Below are positions 61,959-64,000 of a stretch of 64,000 nucleotides of DNA, in pieces. Both the position numbers and the translations under genes were made by a program. Source of the DNA: Rhodanobacter sp. LX-99 (GTDB lineage Bacteria > Pseudomonadota > Gammaproteobacteria > Xanthomonadales > Rhodanobacteraceae); contig NZ_JAHFVL010000001.1 in the NCBI RefSeq assembly GCF_018599185.1, forward strand, positions 1,426,001 to 1,490,000, given 5' to 3'. A model generated the notes under the pieces. It worked only from the letters and a program-made list of their open reading frames with translations, was not told where the DNA came from and ran no database searches. Positions within the stretch are counted from its first letter, which is position 1. Each line of letters opens with the position of its first letter.

Positions 61959-63342
61959 TGCCTTGTTGCCGAAGCGGCGCGCGTGGCTGCTGTGCCTGCT
62001 GCTGCCGCTCACGGCCGGCGCCGGCACGCCAGCCGACTACGCCTATCGCTACACGCTGGATACCGTGGGCAGCAGCGCGGCGTGGCGAATCGAGCTGACG
62101 CCGGCGGTGTACGCCTCATCCACGCCCGCAGCCAACCTGCGCGATCTGGTGGTGGTCAATGCGCAGGGGCAGGAGGTGCCGTTTGCGCCCCTGCCCGCGG
62201 CGCCGCCGCGGTCGCATCCGTTTGCGCTGCGCGCGGCCCTGCTGCCGCTGCCGCCAGGCAGTACGGGTAACGGCACCGGCGTGCGCGTGCAACGCAACAG
62301 CAACGGCGACATCGTGATCGAGCAGCCGGACATGCCATCGGCATCGACCCGGCCAGGCCAATGGCTGGTCGACGCCCGGCGCCAGGTGAGCCTGGACCGC
62401 ATCGAGATCGACCCGGCCGCCCTGCCGGTCGACTCGCGCTTCCATCTCTCGGTGCAGGCCAGCAACGACCTGCAGGCATGGAGCGAGCGCAGCCAGGACA
62501 CCGAAATCGTCAGCGTGAAACGCGGCGGGGACGCGGTGGAACAGCACGCGATCGCGCTGCGCGGCGACACCCCGGCGCGCTACTACCGACTGAGCCTTCG
62601 CCAGAACGATGTCGCGCCATGGGACAGCGCGCAGACGCCGCAGGTGGAACTTCGCGGCAGCTATGCCGACCCGCTCGCCGAACGCATGGCGGCACGCCAC
62701 TGGCTGACCTTGCCGGCCGCGCCGGTGGCGCCCGTCGCCAGCGGTGGCGCCGATTACGACTACGCCCTGCCCGCTGCCTTGCCGGTGGAGGCGGTGCGGG
62801 TCGTGCTCGGCGGCGACAATACGGCGGCGCGGTTCAGCCTGCTCGACCACGACGAAAACAACGGGCGGATGCTGGCCACGATTACCGCGGTGCGCATCGG
62901 CACAGGCGCGGGTGAAGACCCGGCTACCGCATTCGCGACGACGCGCGTGCAGCATCTGCGCCTGCACACCGACACGCCGCTGTCCCAGCCGCCGTCGCTG
63001 CAGGTGGCATGGCGGCCGGATGTGTTCGTGTTCCTGGCCGAAGGCAGCGGCCCGTACAGCCTGCTCGTCGGCAGCCATGCCGCACGCCGCGGCGACTATC
63101 CGCTGGAGGCGGCGCTGGAGCGACTGCGTCCGCGCGACGCCGGCGCCGACTGGCAACCGCCGCTGGCCACGCTGGGCGCGGTCAGCGACGCCGGTGGCGC
63201 GGCCGCCCTGCTCGCGCCCAAGGCGCCGTTCGACTGGACCCGCCTGCTGCTGTGGCTGGTGCTGGTCGGCGGCGCGCTGGCCGTGGCCGGCATGGCCTGG
63301 AGCCTGCTGCGACAGTCGCGGCGCGAGGACGATACGCGCTGA
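61948..63342 (+). CDS. DUF3999 exported membrane-anchored protein
   Basis: A 464-residue protein of the DUF3999 family. A signal peptide (MRLDALLPKRRAWLLCLLLPLTAGAG) leads to two or three beta-rich domains in the periplasm, and a single helix near the C terminus (LLLWLVLVGGALAVAGMAWSLL) anchors it. Its ATG lies inside the DUF2339 gene, with GGGGAG 7 bases upstream, so it is translationally coupled. DUF2339 and DUF3999 together suggest a membrane complex of unknown purpose. Confidence 0.9.
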   Translation: MRLDALLPKRRAWLLCLLLPLTAGAGTPADYAYRYTLDTVGSSAAWRIELTPAVYASSTPAANLRDLVVVNAQGQEVPFAPLPAAPPRSHPFALRAALLPLPPGSTGNGTGVRVQRNSNGDIVIEQPDMPSASTRPGQWLVDARRQVSLDRIEIDPAALPVDSRFHLSVQASNDLQAWSERSQDTEIVSVKRGGDAVEQHAIALRGDTPARYYRLSLRQNDVAPWDSAQTPQVELRGSYADPLAERMAARHWLTLPAAPVAPVASGGADYDYALPAALPVEAVRVVLGGDNTAARFSLLDHDENNGRMLATITAVRIGTGAGEDPATAFATTRVQHLRLHTDTPLSQPPSLQVAWRPDVFVFLAEGSGPYSLLVGSHAARRGDYPLEAALERLRPRDAGADWQPPLATLGAVSDAGGAAALLAPKAPFDWTRLLLWLVLVGGALAVAGMAWSLLRQSRREDDTR

Positions 63343-63392
63343 TCGCCGAAGCGCCGACGCGCATCCGCGCGTCGCGGTCACGTCGGCGGAAG

Positions 63393-64000
63393 TCAGCCCG
63401 GCGCCAGCAGCGCGTCCAGGTCGCCTTCGTCGAAGCTGAGCTTCTCGCGGCTGCCGCCGCCTTCGAGCACCGCCGCGGCCAGTTCGGCCTTGCGCTCCTT
63501 CAGCTCCTCGATGCGCTCTTCCACCGTGCCCGAGGTGATCAGGCGGAACACGAACACCGGCTTGTCCTGGCCGATGCGGTGCGCGCGATCGCTGGCCTGC
63601 GCCTCGGCGGCGGGGTTCCACCACGGGTCGTAGTGGATCACGGTGTCGGCTGCGGTGAGGTTCAGGCCGACGCCACCGGCCTTCAGCGAGAGCAGGAACA
63701 GCGGCACCTCGCCGTTCTGGAAACGCTGCACCGGCTCGGCGCGGTCGCGCGTGTCGCCGGTCAAGGTGACATAGCGGATGCGCCGGCGGTCCAGCTCGGC
63801 CGCGATCAATTTCAGCATGCCGGTGAACTGCGAGAACAGCAGCACCTTGCGCCCTTCGTCGAGCAGCGCCGGCAGCATGTCCATCAGCAGTTCGAACTTG
63901 GCCGACTCGTGCACGCCGCGCGCGGCTTCCAATTTTACCAGCCGCGGGTCGCAGCAGACCTGGCGCAATTTCAGCAGCGCGTCCAGCACCACGATGCCGG
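63393..64000 (-). CDS. SNF2-family helicase (C-terminal part)
   Basis: The C-terminal 200 or so residues of a SNF2/Rad54-type ATPase, running in from the right edge. Visible motifs are [55 protein letters not shown], read in parts, and [17 protein letters not shown] (motif VI). The tail ends [16 protein letters not shown], as in bacterial SNF2 proteins of the HepA-like large class. These remodel DNA- or RNA-polymerase-bound complexes; the N-terminal part is outside the window. Confidence 0.9.
   Translation of the reverse strand, partial: GIVVLDALLKLRQVCCDPRLVKLEAARGVHESAKFELLMDMLPALLDEGRKVLLFSQFTGMLKLIAAELDRRRIRYVTLTGDTRDRAEPVQRFQNGEVPLFLLSLKAGGVGLNLTAADTVIHYDPWWNPAAEAQASDRAHRIGQDKPVFVFRLITSGTVEERIEELKERKAELAAAVLEGGGSREKLSFDEGDLDALLAPG

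Overview
The window reads as core chromosome of a high-GC gammaproteobacterium of the Xanthomonadales/Lysobacterales, most likely a Rhodanobacteraceae member (Rhodanobacter, Dyella or Luteibacter-like). This is inference from gene content and order: tatABC near priA and hemH, the rhlB-trxA-rho block, a large TonB-dependent receptor, gltBD, rpoH beside ung, and a class II-like gshA. There is no rRNA, tRNA, insertion sequence, CRISPR array or prophage that I can support. Genes are densely packed on both strands, and many neighbours overlap by the 4-base ATGA or GTGA junction.

Left part (1-24.2 kb). It opens with the start of a MATE exporter and a DUF3667 membrane protein, then a 400-base gap holding two perfect DnaA boxes in inverted orientation, then priA. 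The Tat translocase (tatA-tatB-tatC), a SYLF lipid-binding protein, ferrochelatase plus an alpha/beta hydrolase, an M49-like zinc peptidase lipoprotein, a Tet-type MFS pump with a DUF1993 protein, and a COG2509 FAD protein follow. A small accessory spot at 14.68-16.69 kb holds a hipB-hipA module with three regularly spaced operator copies and, directly after it, a frameshifted fragment that resembles a restriction-modification protein. Next come a DsbA-like oxidoreductase, a GAF-GAF-GGDEF-EAL c-di-GMP protein, dinG, hutD-like and nnrU-like genes.

Middle part (24.2-45.5 kb). An unusual three-domain protein at 24.3 kb joins a winged helix, a GHKL ATPase and a STAS-like domain, and has an AT-richer leader. 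It is followed by a DUF938 methyltransferase and a YchJ-like protein. On the minus strand lie ligB (with a signal peptide), a TANGO2/NRDE protein and the glutamate synthase operon gltBD with a clear promoter, then a TonB-dependent receptor. envC and a C-terminal processing protease read rightwards. rpoH has a perfect CIRCE element in its leader, so HrcA probably controls the heat-shock sigma factor. ung, a two-receiver response regulator and ftsEX follow.

Right part (45.6-64 kb). rhlB, trxA and rho form the conserved RNA-remodelling block; both RhlB and Rho carry long low-complexity extensions. gshA and pyrC converge. A LysR gene diverges from a truncated carboxymuconolactone decarboxylase gene, a DUF4865 gene and a tautomerase gene, with an inverted-repeat operator candidate between them. 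A textbook sigma-54 promoter drives a 49-residue putative membrane or exported protein. hemB, glk, a HAD phosphatase, a small repeat-containing lipoprotein, the DUF2339-DUF3999 membrane pair and the C-terminal part of a SNF2 helicase close the window.

The best leads for something new are the winged helix-ATPase-STAS fusion, the sigma-54-driven microprotein, the CIRCE element on rpoH, and the hipBA spot with a substituted catalytic aspartate. All function statements are from sequence reading alone; no database search was run.
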